35,310 bases of DNA. Source: DATBGO01 sp050011895 (lineage in GTDB: Bacteria > Actinomycetota > Actinomycetes > Streptosporangiales > Streptosporangiaceae). Shown piece by piece: positions 7,595 through 16,776 of the stretch. Location: positions 1-35,310 of the forward strand of contig JBEKIF010000047.1 of assembly GCA_050011895.1 (NCBI GenBank), given 5' to 3'. Made by a program: the position numbers and the translations under genes. Every line of letters begins with the position of its first letter. Positions within the stretch are counted from its first letter, which is position 1. The notes beneath the pieces are model-generated. The model was not told the DNA's origin. It ran no database searches and saw nothing but the letters and a program-made list of their open reading frames with translations.

Positions 7595-8810
7595 CCGGTT
7601 ATGGTCGGGCAGGCGGGCGGCTACGGCGTTGCTCGCCGTGGCTGGCCTGGCCTGTGCCGGGTGCGGCGGTGGCCAGGTGGCGGACGGATCCGGTAAGGCC
7701 CGGGCCGCGGTTCCTGGTCGCCACGCCTACGCAGGCCGGCCGCCGCAGGATCCGCCCGCGTCTTGGTCGGTGCTCTGCGCTGTGCCGCCCGGCCGGGACC
7801 TGCGGGCAGACCTGGGGCGCACTGTTCCTGGGTCGCTGCGCGCCAAGGTCATCCCGCTGGGCGTATCGGCGAGCGGACAGGACGTTTACGCGTCAGTCTG
7901 GACGCCGCAGTTCGCCGGGGTTGCCGCGGTCAGCCTGGCTACCGGCGGCATGCGGAAGATCCAGCAGTTCGGCAACCGGGTGACGGACCAGGCCGACGGA
8001 TCCTCGGACGGCGGCTGGCTGGTGTGGGAGGAGACCTATTCCCTGCAGAGCCTCGACGATTTCACCGTCTATGGCTGGGATCCGGTCACTGGCCGGCTGC
8101 TCAGGCTCGGACAGTCGCTGCCCGGCGCGGGCGGAGCGCCGTGGCCTAGCCCGTGGCATCCGCCGGCGGTCAGCGGCCATTACGCAGCGTGGGCCCAGGG
8201 ATATGGTCCCGACGGCGAAGTCGAGGTCCGGCTGGCCGATCTCGCCACTGGCCAGGTCAGGGTGATTCGGACGGGCCATACCCAGCCGCCGTTCTTCGAC
8301 GGGAGCCTGGTGGTCTGGCCGGAGTCCGACCGGCCTGGCGCGCAGACGAGCCTGCGCGCGTTCAGCCCGGTGACTGGCCGGCCGGCCAGACTGCCCCCGG
8401 CGCTGCGGGCGGTGCACGGGACTGAGTTCGTGGTAACAGACGGGACCAGGACCGCGTACTTCAGTCCTGACCTCACCGCGCTCTACTACTCGCGGGCGCC
8501 GGGTCAGCAGGCCCGGATCGTGCTCCGGCTGCCCGTCGGCGTCGAGTTCGCCGACCTCGCTATGGGTGCTGGCTGGATCGCCTGGACCACCACGGCAGCC
8601 ACCTATCTGGCCAGCACGACAACTGGTACCTATACCCAGGTGACTCCTGAGTACGGGATCGCAACTGGGTCAGGCTCGGACGTGCTGATCTCTGATGCGG
8701 CGAGCGGCAAAGCGGCCGGCAGCAAGGCGGCCAGCCTGATACTGCCGATGCATGTTGTCGGCCCGGCCGGCTTGGCCTGGCCAGGTTGCCGCGTCGGCCG
8801 GAGCCACTGA
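7578..8810 (+). CDS. Secreted lipoprotein, beta-propeller-like
   Basis: GTG 7578 overlaps the preceding gene by 17 bp and opens a 410-residue protein. RR plus a hydrophobic stretch ends in LACAGC, a lipobox-like site followed by Gly, so it is probably lipid-anchored on the outer face of the membrane. The body contains repeated blocks of the kind 'SGHYAAWAQ...VRLADLATGQVRVI', 'DGSLVVWPE...LRAFSPVTGRPARL' and 'GAGWIAWTT', each pairing a Trp strand with a turn. This fits a TolB/WD40-like propeller. Only three cysteines occur after the leader. No enzymatic motif was seen. The overlap suggests it works with the C39-like protein, perhaps as a binding or scaffold partner (inference). Confidence 0.6.
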   Translation: MATTGSRLWSGRRAATALLAVAGLACAGCGGGQVADGSGKARAAVPGRHAYAGRPPQDPPASWSVLCAVPPGRDLRADLGRTVPGSLRAKVIPLGVSASGQDVYASVWTPQFAGVAAVSLATGGMRKIQQFGNRVTDQADGSSDGGWLVWEETYSLQSLDDFTVYGWDPVTGRLLRLGQSLPGAGGAPWPSPWHPPAVSGHYAAWAQGYGPDGEVEVRLADLATGQVRVIRTGHTQPPFFDGSLVVWPESDRPGAQTSLRAFSPVTGRPARLPPALRAVHGTEFVVTDGTRTAYFSPDLTALYYSRAPGQQARIVLRLPVGVEFADLAMGAGWIAWTTTAATYLASTTTGTYTQVTPEYGIATGSGSDVLISDAASGKAAGSKAASLILPMHVVGPAGLAWPGCRVGRSH

Positions 8811-8916
8811 CCTGTCGCGCAGCGAGCCGCTTGGCTGGTGTCCCAGCAAGCCGCTGGCCGGTCTGGCCCGCAGCGGTACGCTGCGGCAGCGGACGAGAGA
8901 CGGGAGGATCGCTGCT

Positions 8917-9567
8917 ATGACCTTCCAGGGCTGGCCCGAGGACGCCCTCGACTTCTACGAGGGCCTGGAGGCAGACAACACCAAGACGTACTGGACCGCG
9001 CACAAGGCGACCTACGACACGCTGGTACTCGGCCCGATGGCCGAGTTGCTGGATGAGCTCGGCCCAGAGTTCGGCGAGACCAAAATGTTCCGTCCGTATC
9101 GGGATGTGCGGTTCAGCTCGGACAAGTCGCCTTACAAGACCCACCTGGGCGGCGTCATCGGTAGCCGCGGCTACGTCCAGCTGTCCGCGAACGGCCTGGC
9201 GGCGGCCAGCGGGATGTACGAGATGGCGCCCGAACAGCTGGAGGCATACCGGAGAGCGGCGGCAGACGACGCGGCCGGCAAGGAACTCGAGCACATTATC
9301 GGCGCGGTCAAGGGCCACGACATCGAGGTGCACTCCCGCGAGGTACTGAAGACCGCGCCCCGCGGGTACCGGCCCGATCATCCGCGCATCGAGTTGCTGC
9401 GCTACAAGGGCCTGTGGGCATGGAAGGCCTGGGCAGTTGAGCCGTGGCTGGGCACGCCAGCCGCGAAGCAGCGCGTTGCCGGCTTCCTGCTCGCGGCCCG
9501 ACCGCTAGCGCAGTGGCTCGACGTGCACGTCGGGCCATCGACGGCAGGTCCAAAGCGACGGCGCTGA
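8917..9567 (+). CDS. DUF2461 domain-containing protein
   Basis: The 216-residue protein starts MTFQGWPEDALDFYEGLEADN, the classical beginning of the DUF2461 (TIGR02453) family. Conserved features follow: KTYWTAHKATYD, FRPYRDVRFSSDKSPYKTH, and the RGYRPDHPRIELLRYKG segment near residue 150. ATG 8917 has a GGGAGGA site 9 bases upstream (8902-8908). The frame stays open to 8752, but those residues do not match the family. The function of the family is unknown. The stop codon lies in the first of two 26-bp tandem copies. Confidence 0.87.
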   Translation: MTFQGWPEDALDFYEGLEADNTKTYWTAHKATYDTLVLGPMAELLDELGPEFGETKMFRPYRDVRFSSDKSPYKTHLGGVIGSRGYVQLSANGLAAASGMYEMAPEQLEAYRRAAADDAAGKELEHIIGAVKGHDIEVHSREVLKTAPRGYRPDHPRIELLRYKGLWAWKAWAVEPWLGTPAAKQRVAGFLLAARPLAQWLDVHVGPSTAGPKRRR

Positions 9568-9599
9568 CGGCAGGTCCAGTACGGCGGCGCTGACGGCAG
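9542..9599 (+). repeat. 26-bp tandem repeat spanning the DUF2461 stop codon
   Basis: Two 26-bp copies (9542-9567 and 9568-9593) and a 6-bp partial third copy share CGGCAGGTCCA and GGCGCTGA. The TGA of the gene is the end of copy 1 and is repeated at the end of copy 2. Confidence 0.8.
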
Positions 9600-9659
9600 C
9601 AAGAGAGCGGGGGCGGGCCTCGATGGCCTGCCTGGGCGCGGCTCCGGCCCGGCTTCGGG

Positions 9660-10142
9660 TCAGAGCTTGCTGCACTCCGGGCACAGACCGAACAGTTCCA
9701 CCGTGTGATCCACGGCGGTAAAGCCGGCCTCGGCCGCGACATGTTCCGCCCAGCGCTCCACGGCGCGCCCCTCGACCTCGACGCTCTTTCCGCAGTTGCG
9801 GCAGGTCAGATGATGGTGATGCGCATCGCTGCGGCACTTGCGGTAAAGCGTCTCGCCGCTGGCGTCCCTGATCGAGTCCAGGGTTCCGTCCTCGCTGAGC
9901 ACTTGAAGGTGCCGGTAGACGGTAGTCAGGCCGACGTGCTCGCCCCGGCTGCGCAACTCGGCGTGGATCTGCTGCGCGCTGCAGAATCCGGGCAGCCCGT
10001 CGAGCACCGCTGACAGTGCCTCGGCCTGCCTGGTGCCGCGGACCCGGGTGCCACGGGCCAGTGGCGCCGCGGGCCGTGATGCGGCGGCGGCCCGGGGCGG
10101 GACGGCCGACCGCGGCGCCGCGGCGGGCCGAGGGGTGGTCAC
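9660..10142 (-). CDS. zur: Fur-family zinc uptake regulator (Zur)
   Basis: The 160-residue repressor has a Fur-type winged helix with recognition helix GLTTVYRHLQVL (71-82). The metal sites include C103, the His cluster 108-111, and two CxxC zinc staples (C114/C117 and C154/C157). The HHHHLTCRNCGKSVEVEG block and the VELFGLCPEC end match actinobacterial Zur better than Fur or the nickel and peroxide sensors. It would repress zinc uptake genes when zinc is bound. An Ala/Pro-rich leader of about 33 residues is unusual; no inner Met is available as a start. No zinc uptake operon and no AT-rich Zur box were seen nearby. It is divergent from the DUF255 gene, with 98 bp between starts. Confidence 0.88.
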   Translation of the reverse strand: MTTPRPAAAPRSAVPPRAAAASRPAAPLARGTRVRGTRQAEALSAVLDGLPGFCSAQQIHAELRSRGEHVGLTTVYRHLQVLSEDGTLDSIRDASGETLYRKCRSDAHHHHLTCRNCGKSVEVEGRAVERWAEHVAAEAGFTAVDHTVELFGLCPECSKL

Positions 10143-10240
10143 ACACGCACGGTAGCAGCCCCGTGCCGGTTTCCCGCAGCCGCGCAGGGGGCCAGCAGCC
10201 CGCGACGAGCCGGCCCGGCGGCCTGGGCCAAGATGGAGGG

Positions 10241-12352
<2,112 letters not shown>

Positions 12353-12370
<18 letters not shown>

Positions 12371-12397
12371 GCGGCTTGGCGGCAAGCGTGCGGCAGC
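12353..12397 (+). terminator. Inverted repeat spanning the DUF255 stop codon
   Basis: GCTGCCGCACG (12353-12363) is the exact reverse complement of CGTGCGGCAGC (12387-12397), with a 23-base loop. The stop TAA (12368-12370) is in the loop. An 11-bp GC-rich stem here fits a factor-independent actinomycete terminator without a T-tract. Confidence 0.45.
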
Positions 12398-12513
12398 ACC
12401 ATTACCGGCGCCAGCCGGCGCTTGCCCGATGAGCATGACTGCGGCGATGATGGGAACTTACGTATCGACGCGTGCGCATCATTCGCGCAATGCGGACGGT
12501 GGGGTGACAAACC

Positions 12514-12528
12514 GAGGCCAACGGCCTC
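12514..12528 (+). promoter_or_regulatory. Hairpin just before the NlpC/P60 ribosome site
   Basis: GAGGCC-AAC-GGCCTC is a perfect 6-bp stem with a 3-base loop, ending 6 bases before the GAGGGGA ribosome site (12534-12540). It could influence initiation. It does not match a riboswitch I can recognise. Confidence 0.3.
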
Positions 12529-12546
12529 ATGCCGAGGGGAGTGCGG

Positions 12547-13869
12547 GTGCGCAACGTGGCCCGTCGCGCGCTGCCCGCGCTCGGTGTCGGCCTAGCGCTG
12601 CTCACGGTCGCGGCCGCCAAGCCCGCTTCTGCTCAGCCCGCTTCGGCCCGGCCCGTGTCGGCCCAGCTCACTTCGGCCCAGCAACCGCTGACCTCTGGTC
12701 CGGCGCATACCGGGCTGGCCATCGCCTTCGCACGTGTGCACGACGAGATCACGTCCTGGGGATGGGATCTGCCAGGGAATATCCGTTCAGATCCGCACAC
12801 GGTGAACGTCGCGAGCTTGTTCTCTCAGGCCGGGCCTAGCGCCCTGCCGCGGCTGCGCGGGCTGCTGCAGGCCGATTTGCTCGTCGTGGCGCCCACCTCG
12901 CTGCCCCGCAATGCTGCGGCGGCCTTGCGGCGGCTGCCTGGTGTGGTGGCCGCCGAGCAGGTCGATGCGGCCAGGATCCAGGTGGACGGCAAGTTCATCG
13001 CGATGCTCGGCGTGAATCCGGCGGCGTTCCGCGCGTTCGCCGCCAAGCCGACCGCTGAGTCGCAGGTGCTGTGGCGCAACGTTGCGGCAGGTGGTGCGGC
13101 GATGTCCTACACGATGGGCAAGCTGGACAAGCTGTCGCTGAGCAGGCCGCTGCGGGTGGCCGGGCGCAGCACTGAGGATGTGCGGGTGGCCGGTTTCGGC
13201 ACGGTGGGGATCGCCGGCGTCGACGCGGTCGTCTCCGATCAGGTAGCACGTTCGCTGGGGATCCCGGCAGGCAACGCGATCGTGGTCAGCGCGCCGCATG
13301 CGGAACTTGGCGCGCTGATGAAACGGATCGCCGGGCTACTGCCGCACAGCGCCAACGTCGCTGCCCTGGTCGCGCAGGCTCCGTCCTCGGGTGTCCCGCT
13401 GGCCTCGGGCGCAGCCGGGGCGGCCGGAGTTGCCGCCGGCAGTGGCCCTGGCCTGTCGCCCGCCGAGCTCTCCGTCTTCCTGAAGGCTGCGGTAAGCCGC
13501 CTGGGCCTGCCGTACGTGTGGGGGGCGGCGGGACCGGGTTCCTTCGACTGTTCTGGCCTGGTGCAGTGGTCGCTGGCCCAGGCGGGCGTGGTGATGCCCA
13601 GGGTGGCGGTCGATCAAGCCCGCGCCGGGCCGCAGGTGCCGCTGAGCCAGCTCCAGCCGGGGGACTTGCTCTTCTATCACACCGACCCCACAGCTCCCAC
13701 GTATATCTCGCACGTCGCCATTTACCTTGGCAAGGGCCTGATGATCCAGGCGCCGGAGCCGGGCATGGACGTGCAGATCGTGCCGGCCGACTTTGGCTCC
13801 GGCTTCGCCGGCGCAGTGCGGGTATATCCGCGGGTCGCCGCGGCCGCTGCGGCAAGTCCGGTGGGCTGA
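12547..13869 (+). CDS. Secreted NlpC/P60 (C40) peptidoglycan hydrolase
   Basis: The 440-residue protein has a signal peptide (MRNVARRALPALGVGLALL..., cleavage near ASA at 27-29), a middle domain without a clear family (about 50-280), an Ala/Gly linker, and a C-terminal NlpC/P60 domain (about 312-430). The catalytic Cys is in FDCSGLVQWS (C335) and the His in ISHVAIYLG (H389). It should cut peptide stems of peptidoglycan outside the membrane. GTG 12547 sits 6 bases after GAGGGGA; earlier in-frame starts (ATG 12529, GTG 12541) are upstream of or too close to that site. The stop codon lies in the first unit of a roughly 45-bp tandem repeat. Confidence 0.87.
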   Translation: MRNVARRALPALGVGLALLTVAAAKPASAQPASARPVSAQLTSAQQPLTSGPAHTGLAIAFARVHDEITSWGWDLPGNIRSDPHTVNVASLFSQAGPSALPRLRGLLQADLLVVAPTSLPRNAAAALRRLPGVVAAEQVDAARIQVDGKFIAMLGVNPAAFRAFAAKPTAESQVLWRNVAAGGAAMSYTMGKLDKLSLSRPLRVAGRSTEDVRVAGFGTVGIAGVDAVVSDQVARSLGIPAGNAIVVSAPHAELGALMKRIAGLLPHSANVAALVAQAPSSGVPLASGAAGAAGVAAGSGPGLSPAELSVFLKAAVSRLGLPYVWGAAGPGSFDCSGLVQWSLAQAGVVMPRVAVDQARAGPQVPLSQLQPGDLLFYHTDPTAPTYISHVAIYLGKGLMIQAPEPGMDVQIVPADFGSGFAGAVRVYPRVAAAAAASPVG

Positions 13870-13969
13870 CCAGGCAAGAGTCGCCGCAGCCGCCGCCAGT
13901 CCGGTGGGCTGACCAGGCGAAGAGTCGCCGCGGCCGCCGCGGCCAGTCCTGCGGGATGACCCGGGCTGA
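13834..13969 (+). repeat. 44-46-bp tandem repeat spanning the NlpC/P60 stop codon
   Basis: Three units start with GTCGCCGC(A/G)GCC: 13834-13879, 13880-13923 and 13924-13969. All carry AGTCC followed by the GGGCTGACC or GGGATGACC word. The TGA of the gene (13867-13869) is in unit 1 and recurs as TGA in units 2 and 3. Confidence 0.82.
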
Positions 13970-14084
13970 GCCGGTTGGCGGCTCCCGGACCGGCTGGTGT
14001 CGCCCGCGCTGCGTCCGGCCGTTCGAGCTGATCGGCGGTCCGGTCCGGTGGTTCTGGCTAAACCGCGGATCCAAGGTGCCCCGC

Positions 14085-14120
14085 TTGCCGCGATGTCAGT
14101 GGTGTGTAATTATGATTACA
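14085..14120 (+). promoter_or_regulatory. Promoter with overlapping palindromic operator (leaderless start)
   Basis: TGTAAT-TATG-ATTACA (14105-14120) is a 6-bp inverted repeat with a 4-base centre, and its last base is the A of the ATG. TTGCCG (14085-14090), a 16-bp spacer, TAATTA (14107-14112) and 7 bp lead to A14120, so a leaderless transcript is likely. There is no ribosome site. A repressor bound to the palindrome would cover the -10 box and the start point. Confidence 0.55.
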
Positions 14121-14656
14121 TGAGTACTGAAGAAACGACGGGAACCTCACTGGCCGAGCACCTTCGCGGTTGGTTCACCGGACGGATGCCCAGTGACTGG
14201 TTCAGCGACGTGCCGGACGTCACACTGGACCGCGAAGAGGTCACGGTAATCGGAGCTCTGCCTGATCCGCAGACCCCCGCGGGGTCCAGCGACGCCGAGC
14301 GCGCCGCTGCGGCCGATGGCCGAAGCCGCAGGTTCCGCGAGGAAACCCGCCAGCTGCGGATCGAGATCGCCCGCGAGGCCGAGCATAAGTTCGGTCGCAA
14401 GGTCTCCTGGGGCGTGGTCTGCGAAGGCAGGAAGGTCATGTTCACCACGTTCTCGGTACCGGTGATGACCCGGCTGCGGCAGCCTGAGCGGCTCGTACTC
14501 GACACGCTGGTCGACGCCGGGGTGGCCCGCAGCCGCAGCGATGCGCTCGCCTGGTGCGTTCGCCTGGTGGGGGAGCACGAGGATAGCTGGCTGGCTGACC
14601 TTCGCGAGGCGCTCCGCAAGGTCGAGCAGGTGCGGGCTGAGGGGCCCGGATCCTGA
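14120..14656 (+). CDS. Conserved actinobacterial protein with ribbon-helix-helix-like C terminus
   Basis: The 178-residue protein begins MSTEETTGTSLAEHLRGWFTG. The N-terminal part (about 10-60) has a DREEVTVIG strand. A basic helix follows (FREETRQLRIEIAREAEHKFGRKVSWGV, about 73-100). The C-terminal part reads as a strand (FTTFSVPV), then helix PERLVLDTLVDAGV, turn ARSRS, then helix DALAWCVRLVGEHEDSWL, the pattern of a ribbon-helix-helix (MetJ/Arc) DNA-binding fold. I do not know a named family. ATG 14120 was chosen because it lies at the right distance from a -10 box and at the edge of a palindrome; the frame is open further upstream but those residues look non-coding. Autoregulation is inferred from the palindrome. 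Confidence 0.68.
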   Translation: MSTEETTGTSLAEHLRGWFTGRMPSDWFSDVPDVTLDREEVTVIGALPDPQTPAGSSDAERAAAADGRSRRFREETRQLRIEIAREAEHKFGRKVSWGVVCEGRKVMFTTFSVPVMTRLRQPERLVLDTLVDAGVARSRSDALAWCVRLVGEHEDSWLADLREALRKVEQVRAEGPGS

Positions 14657-14956
14657 TCGCCTGAACCCGGCTCGCCTGGCGCCCCGGTGACGAGAACGGC
14701 CGCACCACCTGGCCGTTTCCTATGTCGATCCGTGGCCGGGCAATGCGGTGCCGCCCGCGGAGTTCCTGCTGATCCTGAACAAGAACGGGAACATCGTCCC
14801 CGGCGTGGCCAGGCTGAACCGCGAGCATCCGGCCGCCTACGTCGGCGGGGGGCCTGGCGCCGCCTGACCCTGGCCCCGCCAGGTGTTGACCCGGGCCTCG
14901 CGGCGGCCGCGGCGTGGGGGTCACGAACCGAGCGAGGCTAATGTTAACGTTCCGTC
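14657..14956. other. Intergenic stretch
   Basis: This 300-bp gap holds the possible remnant at 14691-14867. Its right end, TAATGTTAACGTT (14939-14951), is the AT-rich part before the next start and probably carries that gene's promoter. No other structure was seen. Confidence 0.4.
14691..14867 (+). pseudogene. Possible gene remnant
   Basis: Between TGA 14688 and TGA 14865 the frame reads like normal protein (SYVDPWPGNAVPPAEF followed by LLILNKNGNIVPGVARLN and HPAAYVGG), with strong third-position GC, but it has no good start codon. It may be the tail of a degraded gene. I do not recognise the family. Alternatively it is a chance open frame. Confidence 0.25.
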
Positions 14957-15724
14957 ATGGGGGAACTACGTTGCGTTGATGGCTCCGTTCTCACGGTTGT
15001 CCCAGTTCCCTGCCGTGACCGCGCCGGGAAGCCCTATGAGATAACCCTGCAGCTCAGCCGCGATGGTCAGCCGTTCGCGAGGGTCGGCGAGCGCTGCGGG
15101 TTCCGGTTGTCCCGGCTCGCCGGCAGGGTGAGCGTCGCGCGCGGTGACCCGGAACAGGCAGCCGCGTGGCCCGATCCCGATGACCGTTTTCCTGATGCCG
15201 GGGATGACCCCGGCGCGCTGGGGTCGCTGCGCGACTATCCGCCAGCCGAACGCGAGTACTTCTTGCTCCGGTCCAGGGACCGGACGGATCTGCCTGGAGC
15301 CGGAGAACTCCGGTGCATGCTGCGGTCGAGTGCGCAATGGCTGGGCGGCCCAGGGGAGCCGGGCGGGATTCAGCCAGGCGGCGAGCGCTGGGTCGACGGA
15401 TGGCGGCTGACCCGCCGCGCGGTCATCGAAGCGTGGGGCGCCGGAGGAATTGGCGTGCGGGCCGTGCTGACCTCAGCCGATCTCATGACATTTTTGGATA
15501 CGGTGCTAAGCGAGCCAGATGCAGAGGCCCAAGTGGCCCCGGCACCGGCGGGGGCGAAGCGAGCCAGCAGGCTGCTGGGCGGCATCAGGAGGCCGGCCCG
15601 GCGGCGAGAAAGGGTGCCGGATGGGACTGCGCGATCTCGTCTACCGGCTCTACGAGCACAGGCTCGAGGCGTCGCTCTCGCCGGAGGCGATGCCCAGGCA
15701 TGTCGGGGTGATGTGCGACGGTAA
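14957..15724 (+). CDS. Uncharacterised protein overlapping the isoprenyl transferase gene
   Basis: I do not recognise this 255-residue protein. It starts MGELRCVDGSVLTVV, is rich in Asp, Gly and Arg, and has two Cys in the first 50 residues, no signal peptide and no membrane helix. Third-position GC supports coding up to about residue 215 (LTSADLMTFLDTVLSEPDAE). The last 35 residues overlap the next gene by 104 bp in another frame and are Arg/Ala-rich, as expected for a read-through into a shadow frame. The original stop may have been lost by a small deletion. It probably shares a transcript with the isoprenyl transferase gene. Confidence 0.5.
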   Translation: MGELRCVDGSVLTVVPVPCRDRAGKPYEITLQLSRDGQPFARVGERCGFRLSRLAGRVSVARGDPEQAAAWPDPDDRFPDAGDDPGALGSLRDYPPAEREYFLLRSRDRTDLPGAGELRCMLRSSAQWLGGPGEPGGIQPGGERWVDGWRLTRRAVIEAWGAGGIGVRAVLTSADLMTFLDTVLSEPDAEAQVAPAPAGAKRASRLLGGIRRPARRRERVPDGTARSRLPALRAQARGVALAGGDAQACRGDVRR

Positions 15725-16382
15725 CCGAAGGTGGGCCCGGTCAGCCGGACTGCTGGACGTCAGCAGCGGGCACCAGAAGGGCGCCGACAAGATCTTCGAG
15801 CTGCTGCAATGGTGCCGCCAGACCGGCGTCGAGGTCGTAACCCTCTGGCTGCTGTCCACGGACAATCTCAGCCGCCCGGCGGCTGAACTCGACCCGTTGC
15901 TGCGGATCATCGAAGAGACCGTCCGTGAACTGGCGGCCCAGAACTGGCATGTCAACCCGATGGGAGCGCTTGACCTGCTGCCCGTGGAGACCGTCCAGGT
16001 GCTGAAGGACGCCGGCGAGGCGACGGCAGCTCGTACCGGGCTGCTGGTCAACGTGGCCGTCGGGTACGGCGGCCGGCGGGAGATCGCTGACGCGGTGCGG
16101 TCCCTGTTGCAGGATCACGCGACCAGGGGAACCACGATCGAAGAGCTAGCCGAGATCCTGGACGTCGAGCACATCGCCGAGCATCTGTATACCGCCGGCC
16201 AGCCCGATCCGGACCTGGTGATCCGCACCTCAGGGGAGCAGCGGCTTGGCGGGTTCCTGCTCTGGCAGAGCGCGCAGTCGGAGTTCTACTTCTGCGACGC
16301 TTACTGGCCAGCCTTCCGCCGGGTTGACTTCCTCCGCGCGCTGCGCTCCTATGCGGCGCGGCACCGCAGGTTCGGCAGCTGA
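15621..16382 (+). CDS. uppS: Cis-isoprenyl (polyprenyl) diphosphate synthase, Rv1086-like
   Basis: The 253-residue enzyme of the UppS family condenses isopentenyl diphosphate onto an allylic diphosphate with Z geometry. Signature regions: MCDGNRRWAR with catalytic D33, GHQKGADKIFELLQWC, VTLWLLSTDNLSRP, VNVAVGYGGRREI, and the C-terminal DLVIRTSGEQRLGGFLLWQS followed by SEFYF. The STDNL and GEQRLGGFL wording fits the Rv1086-like actinobacterial group, which makes short (Z,E-farnesyl) products, rather than the long-chain Rv2361c group; product length cannot be proven here. ATG 15621 is preceded by GAAAGGGTGCCGG. The product could feed the carrier lipid for the envelope genes downstream. Confidence 0.9.
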   Translation: MGLRDLVYRLYEHRLEASLSPEAMPRHVGVMCDGNRRWARSAGLLDVSSGHQKGADKIFELLQWCRQTGVEVVTLWLLSTDNLSRPAAELDPLLRIIEETVRELAAQNWHVNPMGALDLLPVETVQVLKDAGEATAARTGLLVNVAVGYGGRREIADAVRSLLQDHATRGTTIEELAEILDVEHIAEHLYTAGQPDPDLVIRTSGEQRLGGFLLWQSAQSEFYFCDAYWPAFRRVDFLRALRSYAARHRRFGS

Positions 16383-16776
16383 GCCAGGAAAACAACGAGG
16401 ATCCAGAACGGGCCAGCAGCCAGCCCCCCAGCCCCGCAGCCCAGCGACATCCCGGCGACACCCGGGCCCCGTGCGGAGAGCATGATCAAGTCGCTGGAGA
16501 GCATGATCCACAGGCCCGACGGTGCCTGGCGTGTCTGGCGGGTTAACAGCTTGTTGCGGTACTTCCGGGATAAGGGTGACCGAGGGTACCGTCAGACCTG
16601 ACGGGCGGTGCGTAGCCGCCCGACGGGAAGGCCCTCGAGATCCTCGAGCTTCGTGTCCTGGCACGCAGGCGAGACGAGCGAAGGGCCGGCGCCCGGCCCG
16701 TCGCTGGCCGGTCCCGGTCCCGCCGACACGTCTGTGTCCGAACGCGGCGTCGGCCTCGGCGCCCAGGGGAGAGCGA
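16383..16776. other. Long intergenic leader before the PhoH gene
   Basis: This 394-bp stretch has no convincing gene. It holds a 12-bp direct repeat GAGAGCATGATC (near 16476 and 16497), an inverted repeat CTCGAG-ATC-CTCGAG near 16634-16648, and the AGGGGAGA ribosome site at 16765-16772. It may contain a promoter and a structured leader. I could not match it to a known riboswitch. Confidence 0.4.

Noticed and set aside
10143..10240. Zur operator between zur and the DUF255 gene
   Set aside because: The region is GC-rich and holds no AT-rich palindrome of the Zur type.
10016..10240. N-terminal extension of the DUF255 protein
   Set aside because: These 75 codons run antisense to zur and lack family residues; ATG 10241 with GGAGGG gives the conserved N terminus.
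12430..12540. c-di-AMP (ydaO-type) riboswitch before the NlpC/P60 gene
   Set aside because: Such riboswitches often precede wall hydrolases in actinomycetes, but the conserved motifs could not be found; only a short hairpin is present.
14687..14941. 84-codon frame starting at GTG 14687
   Set aside because: Arg/Gly-rich shadow composition; another frame of the same stretch looks more protein-like and was listed as a possible remnant.
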